Shown here one piece after another: positions 45,372 to 54,735 of a stretch of 64,000 bases of DNA. The notes under the pieces are model-generated. The model ran no database searches and was not told the DNA's origin. It worked only from the letters and a program-made list of their open reading frames with translations. Position 1 is the stretch's first letter. Every line of letters begins with the position of its first letter. The stretch covers positions 124,001 to 188,000 of the forward strand of contig NZ_CAJFCN010000003.1 of the NCBI RefSeq assembly GCF_904063055.1. The letters run 5' to 3'. Made by a program: the position numbers and the translations under genes. Source of the DNA: Pseudomonas paracarnis. Its GTDB lineage: Bacteria > Pseudomonadota > Gammaproteobacteria > Pseudomonadales > Pseudomonadaceae.

Positions 45372-46312
45372 GCCGTGCAATCTTACTCTGCGTGTTTGCC
45401 GTGCTTTGTTGCCTTTCGTTGATGGTGGGGGTCAAAGAGGTTTCCTGGACGGCACTGTTCACGTTATCCGATGACGCTTGGCTGACACTGACTGCCAGCC
45501 GCCTTCCTCGCCTGGCCGCCCTGATTCTCACGGGGGTGGGGCTGGCCGTGTGCGGCGTGATTCTGCAGCAGATCGTGCGCAACCGCTTCGTCGAACCGGC
45601 AACTTCCGGCGGGCTGGATGCAGCAAAGCTGGGCATTCTGATTTCATTGACGGTGGCCCCCGCTGCCGGTGCGGCCGGCCGTATGCTGTTTGCCTTGGCG
45701 TTTTGCTTTGCGGCGAGCCTGCTTTATGTCGCGATCATCCGCCGCATCAAGTTCAAGAACACCGTGATGGTTCCGGTCATCGGCCTGATGTACGGCAGCG
45801 TATTGAGCGCCATCGCCGAGTTCTACGCCTATCGTCACAATATCTTGCAGAGCATGCAGGGCTGGATGCTCGGAGACTTCTCGAAGATCGTCCAGGGCAA
45901 TTACGAGATCATCTACCTGATCTTGCCGATAGTCGTGCTCACTTATCTGTTCGCGCACCGCTTTACTGTACTCGGCATGGGCGAGGGCATGGCCGGCAGC
46001 TTGGGCCTGAACTACACGGCAAATGCGGCGTTGGGGTTGATGCTGGTGGCGGTCACCGTTTCCGCCACGGTCATTACCGTAGGGGCCATTCCCTTTGTCG
46101 GGCTGGTTATTCCCAACCTGGTGGCGTTGCACTACGGCGAGAACCTGGAGCGAACATTGCCCATCGTCGCGTTGTGCGGCGCGTCGCTGTTGCTGGCGTG
46201 CGACATTCTCGGCCGCTTGTTGATCTATCCCTTCGAAGTGCCCATCGGTCTCACCGCGGGAAGCGTAGGCGGTATGTTGTTCCTTGTGTTGCTGATCAGG
46301 AAATACGCATGA
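45368..46312 (+). CDS. FecCD-family siderophore permease 1 (BauD/FatD-like)
   Basis: This 314-residue, very hydrophobic protein has about nine membrane helices. Marks of the BtuC/FecCD fold are SRLPRLAALILTGVGLAVCG, ILQQIVRNRFVEPATSGG and VGAIPFVGLVIPNLVALHYG. It starts at a TTG overlapping the upstream stop (TTGA). The gene order permease-permease-ATPase-binding protein-receptor is the same as in acinetobactin (bauDCEBA) and anguibactin uptake clusters, which also handle histamine-containing siderophores. Confidence 0.88.
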   Translation: MSRAILLCVFAVLCCLSLMVGVKEVSWTALFTLSDDAWLTLTASRLPRLAALILTGVGLAVCGVILQQIVRNRFVEPATSGGLDAAKLGILISLTVAPAAGAAGRMLFALAFCFAASLLYVAIIRRIKFKNTVMVPVIGLMYGSVLSAIAEFYAYRHNILQSMQGWMLGDFSKIVQGNYEIIYLILPIVVLTYLFAHRFTVLGMGEGMAGSLGLNYTANAALGLMLVAVTVSATVITVGAIPFVGLVIPNLVALHYGENLERTLPIVALCGASLLLACDILGRLLIYPFEVPIGLTAGSVGGMLFLVLLIRKYA

Positions 46313-47259
46313 GGCGTGTGGCTACCCGCTATGGTCTATGGGCACTGGTGCTGGTCCTGGCGATAGCGTTCCTGTTGTTGGGCTCAGGCTTTGACTTCGA
46401 GTACGTCATTCCCAAGCGAATGACCCGTTTGGCCGCGATGGTTATTGCCGGAGTATGCGTTGCTTATTCTTCGGTGATTTTCCAGACCCTTGCCGGCAAC
46501 CGAATACTGACGCCGGCGATCATGGGGTATGAGGCAATCTACCTGTTGTTCCAGGCCTTGCTGATCCTGGTGCTGGGTACCCAGAGCCTGGTGCTGTTAG
46601 GGCGTAACGGTAACGTATTGTTGTCGATCCTATTGATGCTCGCTTATTCAGGGCTCATTCACCGTTGGCTGTTCCATGACGGACGCAACAACGTGTACCT
46701 GCTGCTCCTGCTTGGGCTGGTACTGAGCATGGTGATGGGCACCTTTACCCAGTTTATCCAACTGAAGATCAGCCCTGGTGAGTTCTCGATCTTCCAGGGT
46801 TTCAACTACGCCTCCTTTAACAAGGCGCAACCCACGCAAGTGATCTATTCGGGGCTGCTGGTGGCGGCGGCGTGCTTTATCGTGCAAAGAAGCCTGCCGG
46901 TGCTCGATGTGTTGTCGCTGGGGCGTGACCAGGCGATTTCCCTGGGTGTCGATTTTCAACGCAGCGTGCGCCTGCAACTTGCGCTGATCGCGATTCTGGT
47001 GGCTGTCTCAACCAGTCTCGTCGGGCCGACGGCCTTCATGGGCGTGTTTGTGGCAAACATCACCTATGCGCTTGCCCGCACCGCCCGGCACCGGATTACA
47101 TTGCCCATGAGTTGCGCCATTGCCATTGGCATTTTCATCGTCGCCCAGTACATGGTCGAGCAGATGTTCAACTACAACACCTCCGTCAGCATTCTCATCA
47201 ACCTGGTGTGCGGCGGGTATTTCCTCGCGCTGATGATTCGAACCCGAGGCGCTTCATGA
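46309..47259 (+). CDS. FecCD-family siderophore permease 2 (BauC/FatC-like)
   Basis: This second permease subunit has 316 residues and starts at ATG 46309, which overlaps the upstream stop (ATGA). Conserved segments are PKRMTRLAAMVIAGVCVAYS, FQTLAGNRILTPAIMGYEA and VGPTAFMGVFVANITYALAR. It forms a heterodimer with the previous permease. The same frame stays open upstream through the first permease gene but has no biological sense there. Confidence 0.88.
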   Translation: MRRVATRYGLWALVLVLAIAFLLLGSGFDFEYVIPKRMTRLAAMVIAGVCVAYSSVIFQTLAGNRILTPAIMGYEAIYLLFQALLILVLGTQSLVLLGRNGNVLLSILLMLAYSGLIHRWLFHDGRNNVYLLLLLGLVLSMVMGTFTQFIQLKISPGEFSIFQGFNYASFNKAQPTQVIYSGLLVAAACFIVQRSLPVLDVLSLGRDQAISLGVDFQRSVRLQLALIAILVAVSTSLVGPTAFMGVFVANITYALARTARHRITLPMSCAIAIGIFIVAQYMVEQMFNYNTSVSILINLVCGGYFLALMIRTRGAS

Positions 47260-48038
47260 TTTCCCTTCGTCACGTCTATAAGACCTACGGCACCAAGCAC
47301 GTCCTGAGTGACGTCAGCGTTCAGTTCCCGCCAGGGCAGGTGACTTCGCTGATTGGGCCCAACGGGGCAGGCAAGACTACCTTGCTGATGTTGATCGCAC
47401 GTCTGCTGGCGCCGACCCGCGGCGAACTGCTGATTGGCGGGCGTAGCATTGCGGATGTGCCCATCCGCGAATATGCCAGGCGCGTCGCCACCTTACGCCA
47501 GACACCCGATTTCAACCTGCGGCTGACCGTTGAAGAATTGGTGGCTTTCGGGCGTTTCCCTTATAGCCGAGGGGCGCTCACCGTCCAGGATCGCCAGGTC
47601 ATTGACGAAGCCATCGAGTTTCTGTCGTTGCAACCATTACGCCTTTCTTACATCGACGAGCTGAGCGGCGGGCAGCGGCAAATGGCGTTCCTGGCAATGA
47701 CCATTGCCCAGCAAACCGATTACCTGCTGTTGGACGAGCCGCTCAATAACCTGGACATGAAGCATGCCGTACAAATCATGCGTGCGCTGCGCCGCTTATG
47801 TGACGAACAAGGTCGCACCGTGATCCTGGTGGTGCATGACATCAACTTCGCGGCCAACTACTCCGATCATATCGTGGCCATGAAAAACGGCGCGGTGCAC
47901 TTGCGTGGCCCGGTAGCGGAGGTTGTCACCGAGGCGCACCTGCGCGATCTCTTTGATTTGGATTTCGAGATTCTGCAGAGCGAGCAGGGGTTCGTCTGCA
48001 ACTACTTCAACCCATCATTATCAAGGGAGCAGATATGA
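47256..48038 (+). CDS. ferric siderophore ABC transporter ATPase (BauE/FatE-like)
   Basis: This 260-residue ATPase starts at ATG 47256, overlapping the permease stop (ATGA). Walker A is GPNGAGKTT, signature LSGGQRQMAFLAMT, Walker B YLLLDEPLNNLD, H-loop VVHDINFA. It energises the two FecCD-type permeases. A longer upstream frame from 47112 overlaps the permease and is rejected as the start. Confidence 0.9.
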   Translation: MISLRHVYKTYGTKHVLSDVSVQFPPGQVTSLIGPNGAGKTTLLMLIARLLAPTRGELLIGGRSIADVPIREYARRVATLRQTPDFNLRLTVEELVAFGRFPYSRGALTVQDRQVIDEAIEFLSLQPLRLSYIDELSGGQRQMAFLAMTIAQQTDYLLLDEPLNNLDMKHAVQIMRALRRLCDEQGRTVILVVHDINFAANYSDHIVAMKNGAVHLRGPVAEVVTEAHLRDLFDLDFEILQSEQGFVCNYFNPSLSREQI

Positions 48039-49018
48039 GTATTGGTAAGGCAAAAACAATCCGTGGGGCACTGCTGGCGGTCGCGGTGGCGGCCGGCCTG
48101 CAGGGCTGTGACAAACCCTCGGCACAGGCGTCCGCGCCAGTCGCTGCGCATACGCACTACGAGCCGATCAAGATCGAGCATCCACTGGGTAGCACGATGA
48201 TCACCCAGCTCCCCCAACGTGTGGTGGCGTTCGATATGAGTGAACTCGATACACTCGACCAGCTGGACGCGCCGGTGGTGGGTATCGCCAAGGACTATGT
48301 CGCGAGTTTCCTTATCCAGTACCGTGACAATCCGAACATCATGGACGTGGGGTCGACCATCCAACCCAACCTTGAGCGGTTGCATGCCCTCAAGCCCGAC
48401 CTGATCCTGATCTCGCCGCTCCAGGCGCAAAGTTACCCAGAACTGAGCCAGATCGCACCGACGCTCTATGACGATGTGGACCTGACCAACCAACACGGCA
48501 ATCTCTTCGCCACCGCCAAGGATCACCTCATGACCCTGGGGCGCATTCTAGGCAAAGAAGCGTTGGCTCGTCAGAAGGTTGCGCAAATGGACGCCAAGGT
48601 TGAACAGACTCGGCGCGTCACCGATGGGCGCCCGGAGAAAGCGCTGATCGTTTTGCATAACAACGGCGCATTCACCTCCTATGGCGTGAAGTCACGCTAC
48701 GGTTTCATCTTCGACACCCTGGGCGTAAAACCCGCCAGCACCGACATCGAGGCTGGCTTACATGGCCAGCCCATCTCCAATGAATTCATCCAGCAGGCCG
48801 ATCCCGACATTCTCTACGTGATCGACCGTACCGCAGTGATGGAACGGCGGCCGGCGCTGGACATGAAGAGCCTGGATAACCCGCTGCTGCGCAAAACCAA
48901 GGCCTGGACCAACGGACGTGTGATCTTTGTCGACGCCCAGACCTGGTACCTGTGTACCGTCAGTGCAACGTGTCTGGGTCGCATGGCCGACGAGGTGGTT
49001 CAAGGCTACAAGGGCTGA
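48035..49018 (+). CDS. periplasmic ferric siderophore-binding lipoprotein (BauB-like)
   Basis: This 327-residue class III substrate-binding protein has a lipoprotein signal: a hydrophobic stretch ending LQGC, with Cys25 as the lipid site. Conserved strands are PQRVVAFDMSELDTLDQL, LKPDLILISPLQAQSY and ADPDILYVIDRTA. It captures the ferric siderophore for the FecCD permeases. ATG overlaps the ATPase stop (ATGA), with AAGGGAG upstream. Confidence 0.88.
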   Translation: MSIGKAKTIRGALLAVAVAAGLQGCDKPSAQASAPVAAHTHYEPIKIEHPLGSTMITQLPQRVVAFDMSELDTLDQLDAPVVGIAKDYVASFLIQYRDNPNIMDVGSTIQPNLERLHALKPDLILISPLQAQSYPELSQIAPTLYDDVDLTNQHGNLFATAKDHLMTLGRILGKEALARQKVAQMDAKVEQTRRVTDGRPEKALIVLHNNGAFTSYGVKSRYGFIFDTLGVKPASTDIEAGLHGQPISNEFIQQADPDILYVIDRTAVMERRPALDMKSLDNPLLRKTKAWTNGRVIFVDAQTWYLCTVSATCLGRMADEVVQGYKG

Positions 49019-49085
49019 CCCGCTGCGCTTGGGGTCGCAAGGGCGGGTGCCGTGCAGGCACTCGCCTTTATTTTCAAAAAAACAC

Positions 49086-49108
49086 AAATGCTAATGATTG
49101 TTATTGAG
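49086..49108. promoter_or_regulatory. Fur-box-like site before the receptor gene
   Basis: AATGCTAATGATTGTTATTGA resembles the Fur consensus. It lies about 70 bases before the TonB-dependent receptor, which therefore may have its own iron-regulated promoter although it lies behind the transporter genes. Confidence 0.6.
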
Positions 49109-49176
49109 GGTTTTACCTTCTGGTTCGGAAAGCCTAGTGAGCACATACACATTCTCCGAATCAAAAGGAATTCAGC

Positions 49177-51423
49177 ATGTCGGAACGCTGTCGCCAACAT
49201 CGCGCTACCCCTGATTCACCGCAGGCTGCGCAACGCTTTACTTTGAGTCATATGTTCACGGCTGTGCAGATGGCGCTGGTACTGGGGCTGACGGCGGCGC
49301 CCACCGCCGCGAGCGCTGCCCCGCAAGCAGGCACAAGCAGCGCCAGCCTGGAGTTGTCGGAAACGGTGGTGGAGGGCGTCATGGACCCCGCTACAGGTCT
49401 GCCGCCGGCTTATGCTGGCGGGCAGGTTGCCTCCGGCAGCCGCGTTGGGCTGTTGGGCAACAAGGATTTCATGGAGACGCCTTTCAATACCATCAGCTAT
49501 ACCGATGAATACATACAGAACCGTCAGGCGCAGGATATCGGCTCGGTGATCGGTGCGACCGACCCCTCGGTGTACGTGCCCACCAAACGCAGCAACTTTG
49601 AAACCTTTTTCATCCGCGGCTTCTACAGCAACGCCGATGACATCACCTTTAACGGCCTGGTCGGCATGGCGCCGAATATGCGCGGCTCTACCGAATTGGC
49701 GGAGCGCATCGAAGTGCTCAAGGGCCCTTCGGCGCTGCTCAACGGCATGCCGCCAAGCGGCAGTGTAGGTGGCAGCATCAATCTGGTACCCAAGCGCGCC
49801 GGCGACGAACCGTTGGCACGCTTGACCACCACTTATGAGTCCCGGGGCCTAGGGGGTGTGCACGCGGACCTGGGGCAACGTTTTGGTGATCAGAAGCAGT
49901 TTGGTGTGCGCTTCAACGGCGTTTACCGTGACGGCGATACCCCCGTGGATAATCAGCAACACAAAATGGCACTGTCTTCCCTCGGGCTGGAATGGCGTGG
50001 CGAGCGGGCTCGGATATCGCTCGATTTCTACAAACAGCGTGAACGCATTGATGGTCTCAACTACTTCGGGATCAACACAATTGCCCCCAACGTCACCCAC
50101 TTGCCAAGCCCCAAGAAGGGCGATTATGCGTTGGCACCCAAGTGGGCCTACACCATCAACAACACCACTACCACGATGGTGCGGGGCGAATACGACCTGA
50201 CGGATTCGCTTACTGCCTACGCGGCGTGGGGGCAGCGCGATGGTGGTTACAACGCGATGATCAACTCAAGCACCCTGGTGAACAATGTGGGTGGCATCAG
50301 CTCTTCGGCCATTCGTTCGATTCGCAGTGGCACCCAGCAATCGGGTGAGGTCGGGTTGAAGGGCAAATTCCAGACGGGCCCCGTGGATCATGCCTGGACC
50401 ATCGCCGCGACCCGTTTTACCTCCGACAACAGTTTCAAGGACGCGAGAGCCGCCATCCCCGGCACCACAAATTACGACAACCTCGACTTTGGCAACGCGC
50501 CGACCTTCCCGGGCTATGGTGCAACCACCTCGCAAACCAGGGCCAACCTGGGCAGCTATGCGATTGCCGATACGCTGTCCTTCGCCGAAGGCCGTGTGCA
50601 ATGGACCGTAGGCGCCCGTCGTCAGCGCGTGCAAAACACCACCGACGCTTTCGGCCCCAGGGCTTCGAAAACCAGCTATGACGAAAGCCGTGTCTCGCCC
50701 GCCACCGCACTTCTGGTCAAGGTGACGGATGAGGTGTCGCTCTATGCCAACTACATCGAGGGCCTCAGCCAAGGCGCGTCGGCCCCTGACTCGGCAGAGA
50801 ACGCAGGTGCGGTCATGCAGCCGTACCAGACCAAGCAATACGAACTGGGGACCAAGGTAGACCTGGGCTCTTTCGCCCATACCGTCAGCCTGTTCCAGAT
50901 TGAGAAGCCCAGTGCCTTTACCGATCCGCTCACCAATGTCTTCGGCGTCTACGGCGAGCAACAAAACCGTGGCGTGGAATGGTCGTTCTTTGGCGAGTTG
51001 CAACCAAGATTGCGCCTGATGGGCGGTGCGACCTATACCCAGGCAGAAATGACCAAGGTGGTCACCGGTGGTGTCAAAGACAAGCAAGTGACAGGCGTGC
51101 CCAAGGTGATTGCCAAGCTAGGCACGGAGTATGACCTCCTCGACGTCCCTGGGTTGACCCTGACCGGCAACATCAACCACACGGGCAAACAATACGCGAC
51201 CAACGATCATCGGGTGTCGCTGGACTCGTACACCACCTACGATGTGGGGGCTCGCTATGCCTTCAAGGTCGAGACCAAGCCTGTGACCTTGCGCGCCACC
51301 GTGCAGAACGTCACCAATAAGGCGTACTGGCTTGGTTCGTGGAACGGCGGGGATGGCAGCGGCCTTTCTGGCGGCTTGGGCGCGCCGCGCACGGTATTGC
51401 TCTCGGGTACGGTAGATTTCTGA
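49177..51423 (+). CDS. TonB-dependent ferric siderophore receptor (BauA-like)
   Basis: This 748-residue outer-membrane receptor has a long N-terminal signal region (cleavage near AASAAPQ). A possible TonB box LSETVVEG follows, then a plug domain with NTISYTDEYIQNRQAQDIG and FETFFIRGF, then a 22-strand barrel ending LLSGTVDF. There is no N-terminal signalling (STN) domain, so it should be transport-only. The ribosome site AAAGGAA precedes the ATG. Ferric pseudomonine is the inferred ligand. Confidence 0.9.
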   Translation: MSERCRQHRATPDSPQAAQRFTLSHMFTAVQMALVLGLTAAPTAASAAPQAGTSSASLELSETVVEGVMDPATGLPPAYAGGQVASGSRVGLLGNKDFMETPFNTISYTDEYIQNRQAQDIGSVIGATDPSVYVPTKRSNFETFFIRGFYSNADDITFNGLVGMAPNMRGSTELAERIEVLKGPSALLNGMPPSGSVGGSINLVPKRAGDEPLARLTTTYESRGLGGVHADLGQRFGDQKQFGVRFNGVYRDGDTPVDNQQHKMALSSLGLEWRGERARISLDFYKQRERIDGLNYFGINTIAPNVTHLPSPKKGDYALAPKWAYTINNTTTTMVRGEYDLTDSLTAYAAWGQRDGGYNAMINSSTLVNNVGGISSSAIRSIRSGTQQSGEVGLKGKFQTGPVDHAWTIAATRFTSDNSFKDARAAIPGTTNYDNLDFGNAPTFPGYGATTSQTRANLGSYAIADTLSFAEGRVQWTVGARRQRVQNTTDAFGPRASKTSYDESRVSPATALLVKVTDEVSLYANYIEGLSQGASAPDSAENAGAVMQPYQTKQYELGTKVDLGSFAHTVSLFQIEKPSAFTDPLTNVFGVYGEQQNRGVEWSFFGELQPRLRLMGGATYTQAEMTKVVTGGVKDKQVTGVPKVIAKLGTEYDLLDVPGLTLTGNINHTGKQYATNDHRVSLDSYTTYDVGARYAFKVETKPVTLRATVQNVTNKAYWLGSWNGGDGSGLSGGLGAPRTVLLSGTVDF

Positions 51424-51563
51424 GGGTTTGCAAGTCCAAAAGCACTGGACCCTGGCGAGGAATGCCAAGCCAGCGTTCATACAGGCTGAGCGCTTCCTCG
51501 CTGGCAGAGTTCGGAAACACGAAAGTCTGCAAACATACGGAAACCGACGAAACGCCATAAACG

Positions 51564-51589
51564 AAAAAACCCGCCAAACGGCGGGTTTT
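51564..51589. terminator. bidirectional terminator between receptor and tRNA-Leu
   Basis: The stem ACCCGCC / GGCGGGT with loop AAAC has an A-run on the left and T-run on the right, so it can work for the receptor gene on the + strand and the tRNA gene on the - strand. Confidence 0.85.
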
Positions 51590-51632
51590 CAAGGGTTCCA
51601 CAAACAGTGCTGGCCGTCAGTGGAACAGGAGA

Positions 51633-51719
51633 TGGTGCCCGAACCCGGAATCGAACCGGGACGCCCTTACGAGCGGGGGATTTTAAGTCCCATGCGTCTA
51701 CCAGTTTCGCCATTCGGGC
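51633..51719 (-). tRNA. tRNA-Leu (anticodon UAA)
   Basis: The 87-base minus-strand sequence begins GCCCGAATGGCG and ends with the encoded CCA. The acceptor stem GCCCGAA pairs with TTCGGGC. The anticodon loop CTTAAAA reads TAA, there is a long class II variable arm, and the T-loop GGTTCGATTCC is canonical. Confidence 0.97.
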
Positions 51720-51943
51720 GGTAGCGCGGTGTAACAGGGTTGGGAATATATAGATCCAGCCGCTTCAGCGCAACCTCCAAGCCGGTTTTCCCGCATAAAG
51801 ATGCGCAGGAAAAAGCGTGGCAGATCAGTGATCTACAGGGCCTTTGTGTCAAGTCCCGATGAACGCAAGCCACCCAGGAACAAGCCCCATAAATGACAGT
51901 CATAGCCATAGGCCATTTCGGCATTTTCGCAGGGAGTCGTTTG

Positions 51944-52420
51944 ATGCTCAGTATCCGTAAGCAGGCTTGGATCATGGCCGCAGGTGTCGCGGGGTTGTTG
52001 GGCACTGGCGTATTCAGTCTGGCGCAGGCGGGGAGTGCGGTGCAGTGGGGGGAGTTCAGTGCGTCGTCTTCAGACAAGTTGACGGCCGGCTCGATGGATG
52101 TGGGCGGCGCCTATGTGTTGAAGCCCTCGGGTGTTTCCGTGGGTGATGTCGAGGCGCTGCAGGCTGGGCAAAAACAGAGTCAAAGCGAATTGCAAAGCTT
52201 GAAAAGCAAAGTGGAGGGCCAGGAGCGGGCGTTTGATGAGTTCAAGCGCAAGGACGGCTCGAGTGCCAGTAGCAGTGACAGCCAGCTGTCGAGTCTCAAG
52301 CGTACGGTGGATGAGCAGAAGAGCACGATAGAGCGGCAGAAAAGCGAAATCGACGGCCTCAAGCGAAGCCTGGATGATGTGAAGCGCAGTGTGGAAAACT
52401 TGAGCAGCAAGGTGAAGTGA
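51944..52420 (+). CDS. secreted or periplasmic coiled-coil protein
   Basis: Function unknown. The protein has 158 residues: a signal peptide (IRKQAWIMAAGVAGLLGTGV, cleavage near LAQAGS), then a short globular part and a C-terminal helix of about 90 residues. The helix is rich in S, K, E, Q and D with heptad-like leucines (LQSLKSKVEGQ, SLKRTVDEQKSTI, GLKRSLDDVKRSV). A coiled coil is predicted. ATG 51944 has AGGGAG seven bases upstream and is preferred to 51893. Confidence 0.75.
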   Translation: MLSIRKQAWIMAAGVAGLLGTGVFSLAQAGSAVQWGEFSASSSDKLTAGSMDVGGAYVLKPSGVSVGDVEALQAGQKQSQSELQSLKSKVEGQERAFDEFKRKDGSSASSSDSQLSSLKRTVDEQKSTIERQKSEIDGLKRSLDDVKRSVENLSSKVK

Positions 52421-52453
52421 CAGCACTGATGCTGTGGGCAATATAGCGCAACT

Positions 52454-52540
52454 GTGGGAGCTGGCTTGCCTGCGATAGCGATGTGTCAGTCACAGGTATT
52501 GAACCCGTTACACCGCCATCGCAGGCAAGCCAGCTCTCAC
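52454..52540. repeat. inverted REP pair
   Basis: GTGGGAGCTGGCTTGCCTGC and its inverted partner GCAGGCAAGCCAGCTCTCAC flank about 45 bases. The same core occurs in the larger array at 59383-60205. Confidence 0.85.
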
Positions 52541-52557
52541 ATTGATCGTGTCTGTAT

Positions 52558-53085
52558 TTAGTCAATCAGTGCCAGCAAGTCGGTAATCCCCACATCCACA
52601 CCCGCCTGGCTCAGCAGTGTCGTCACTTGGCCGCGGTGGTGGGTCTGGTGGTTGAAAAAGTGCACCAGCAGGCCGAAAAAGGGTTTCTCGGCGGCCACGC
52701 CGCGCATGTTGTGATAGCGCAGGTGTTGATCAAGGTGGGACTCGTGCAGGCTGTTGGCCCAATCGATGATCAGTTGATCCAGCCAGGCGCGATGGGCCGA
52801 TAATTCAGCAAGGCTGGCGAAGGCCAATTGCTTGAGGTCACCGGGCGTAGCAATGCCGTTGAGTGGCGCCAAGGCCGCAAAGTGGGCCGGGTGTTCGGCA
52901 AAGCGTTTGAGCCAGACGGTGTCGCCCAGCATCAGGTGGTTCAAAGTGCCGAGGATCGAGCCGAAAAACGCCTGGCGGTCCAGGGTCAATTGTGCGTGCG
53001 TGAGGGTGCCGGCGGTGTCGTAGACCTTGCGGTTCATCCATTGGTTGTAAGTGGCCATCAACGCAATATGCTCGATGCGATTCAC
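52558..53085 (-). CDS. DinB-family protein
   Basis: This ~175-residue predicted four-helix bundle belongs to the DinB/YfiT metal-binding family. The three family histidines appear in GTLNHLMLGD and FFNHQTHHRGQV. The start is GTG 53085 with AAGGGAG upstream; a longer frame to 53145 lacks such support. Biochemical activity is unknown; relatives include thiol transferases and damage-induced proteins. Confidence 0.8.
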   Translation of the reverse strand: MNRIEHIALMATYNQWMNRKVYDTAGTLTHAQLTLDRQAFFGSILGTLNHLMLGDTVWLKRFAEHPAHFAALAPLNGIATPGDLKQLAFASLAELSAHRAWLDQLIIDWANSLHESHLDQHLRYHNMRGVAAEKPFFGLLVHFFNHQTHHRGQVTTLLSQAGVDVGITDLLALID

Positions 53086-53209
53086 CGCTGTTCTCCCTTT
53101 TCGGCGTGATGGCGTCATCATAAAGCTTGCCCGCCCGACGGTCATGGTGTTCCATCAGGGGAGGACTATGTTTGATCAACGCCACTATTGCGCCCCGGAG
53201 GGCGACACC

Positions 53210-53908
53210 ATGAATACCAGCGATCTACTGGAACAACTGTTGCGTGCAGGGCAGCAAGGCGGCGGAGCTGCGGGCGGCGGCCTGGGCGGGTTGCTTGGAG
53301 GGTTGTTGAAGGGCGCCGGCACCGGCAATGCGTCTGCGGCGGGCGGCGGTTTGGGTGGTTTATTAGGTGGCCTGGGTGGCTTGTTGGGCGGCGCGCCGGC
53401 GGGTGGGGCCACCCAAACGCGTAGCGGCGGTGGGATGAACTACGCGGCGCTGGCGTCCCTGGGCATGGCGGCGTTCCAAGCGTACCAAGCGTGGCAACGC
53501 CAACAGGCTTCGGCCCCGCAGCAAGCTATCCAGACCGTTGACCAGCTTGAAGGGCCTGAAGCCGAAGCCCATAGCCACGGCGTACTGCGTGCGTTGATCG
53601 CGGCGGCCAAGGCCGATGGCAAAATCGATGCGCAAGAGCAGCAAATGATTTCTGCCGAGATTGGCCGTCACACCGACGACCCTCAGTTGCAGCAGTGGCT
53701 CGACGCCGAAGTCGCCAAGCCCCTGGATGCCGCCGATTTTGCCGAGTATGCCAATGACCGGGCACTTGCTGCGGAGATTTACCTGGCGAGCGTGATGCTG
53801 GTCGATGATCAGCAGGACGCCGAGCGCAATTACCTTGACGACCTGGCTGGTCAGTTGCACATCGATCCGCAATTGCAGGTGCATCTGGAGCAGCAGGCCA
53901 ACGCCTAG
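53210..53908 (+). CDS. DUF533 / TerB-like tellurite-resistance-fold protein
   Basis: This 232-residue protein has a Gly-rich N-terminal third (repeats of GGLGGLLGG at about 20-65) and a helical C-terminal domain with LIAAAKADGKIDAQEQQMI and AEIYLASVMLVDDQQDAER, characteristic of YebE/DUF533. The Gly-rich part may pack into a membrane. ATG 53210 lies behind GGAGGG. Its end overlaps the convergent next gene by four bases. Role unknown. Confidence 0.8.
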   Translation: MNTSDLLEQLLRAGQQGGGAAGGGLGGLLGGLLKGAGTGNASAAGGGLGGLLGGLGGLLGGAPAGGATQTRSGGGMNYAALASLGMAAFQAYQAWQRQQASAPQQAIQTVDQLEGPEAEAHSHGVLRALIAAAKADGKIDAQEQQMISAEIGRHTDDPQLQQWLDAEVAKPLDAADFAEYANDRALAAEIYLASVMLVDDQQDAERNYLDDLAGQLHIDPQLQVHLEQQANA

Positions 53909-54717
53909 AACCTCAGCGTCGCCCCAGTGGTCAGCCACTGGGCGCGATCGCCAATCAGGCTGCGCCCGACCAGCAGGTCCACGTCGACAAATTCGCCAAT
54001 GTGCAAGCGCGGCCCAGCCTGCCAGGCCTGTTCGCCGCCTTCCTGGCCATAGCGCTCGCCAATCAGCGTGAGCTTCTCTGCCAACTGATATTCGAACCCC
54101 GTGCCCCAAGTCAGGCGATGCTGTTGATCACCGTCGTTGTAGGCGTGGCCCCAACCGGCGTTCAGGTTCAGCCGCAAGGGCGCCAGGGGTTGCCATGTCA
54201 ATGGGACGTTCAGGTCTGCGCCATCAAACCCGTGATGGCGATCCAGCGCGACATGCGCCCCGACCGCAATCGCCAGTTCCAAGCCCAACTCTTGTCGTGA
54301 CAGCACCTGCACCTTGGCTTGCGGGTTGATCTGCGTCTCGCCTTTGCCTGCATCCACGGCCCGTGACAACGCGGCGCCCCATTGCACGGCAGGCATAGCG
54401 CTGAACGTGCAAGCGGGCGACAAGCTGCTGTTGTGGGTGCTGCCCGCGTGCCGATGGGCGCTGTACCAGGCGTCGACGTTGCATTCCCCCGGCGCGTTGA
54501 TCGCACCGTCATCAACCACATAAGCGCCGCCTGCGGCTTGGGCTTTTGAAATCAACGCGACGACAAAGACCAGGCCCAGGGTCATGCCGATAAAGATCAA
54601 GTTGCGCTGCAATGCACGGCGCTTTGCTGGCGGCAGTAACAGCAGGGTGTGACGAGAGTGGCGCGCGCGATATTTGGTAAATCCGTCGCGGCGTGCCGGC
54701 GTGTATTTTTTGTGCAT
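53905..54717 (-). CDS. probable outer-membrane beta-barrel protein
   Basis: This 270-residue protein has a basic N-terminus (about 40 residues), a hydrophobic segment LIFIGMTLGLVFVVALIS, and AQAAGG as a likely cleavage site. Regular amphipathic strands follow (VQVLSRQELGLELAIAVGA, LRLNLNAGWGHAY) and the chain ends in TTGATLRF, with a terminal Phe as in outer-membrane barrels. The long N-terminal extension is unusual; no better internal start is visible. No named family is recognised. Confidence 0.6.
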   Translation of the reverse strand: MHKKYTPARRDGFTKYRARHSRHTLLLLPPAKRRALQRNLIFIGMTLGLVFVVALISKAQAAGGAYVVDDGAINAPGECNVDAWYSAHRHAGSTHNSSLSPACTFSAMPAVQWGAALSRAVDAGKGETQINPQAKVQVLSRQELGLELAIAVGAHVALDRHHGFDGADLNVPLTWQPLAPLRLNLNAGWGHAYNDGDQQHRLTWGTGFEYQLAEKLTLIGERYGQEGGEQAWQAGPRLHIGEFVDVDLLVGRSLIGDRAQWLTTGATLRF

Positions 54718-54735
54718 GATGCACCTCGCTTGAAT

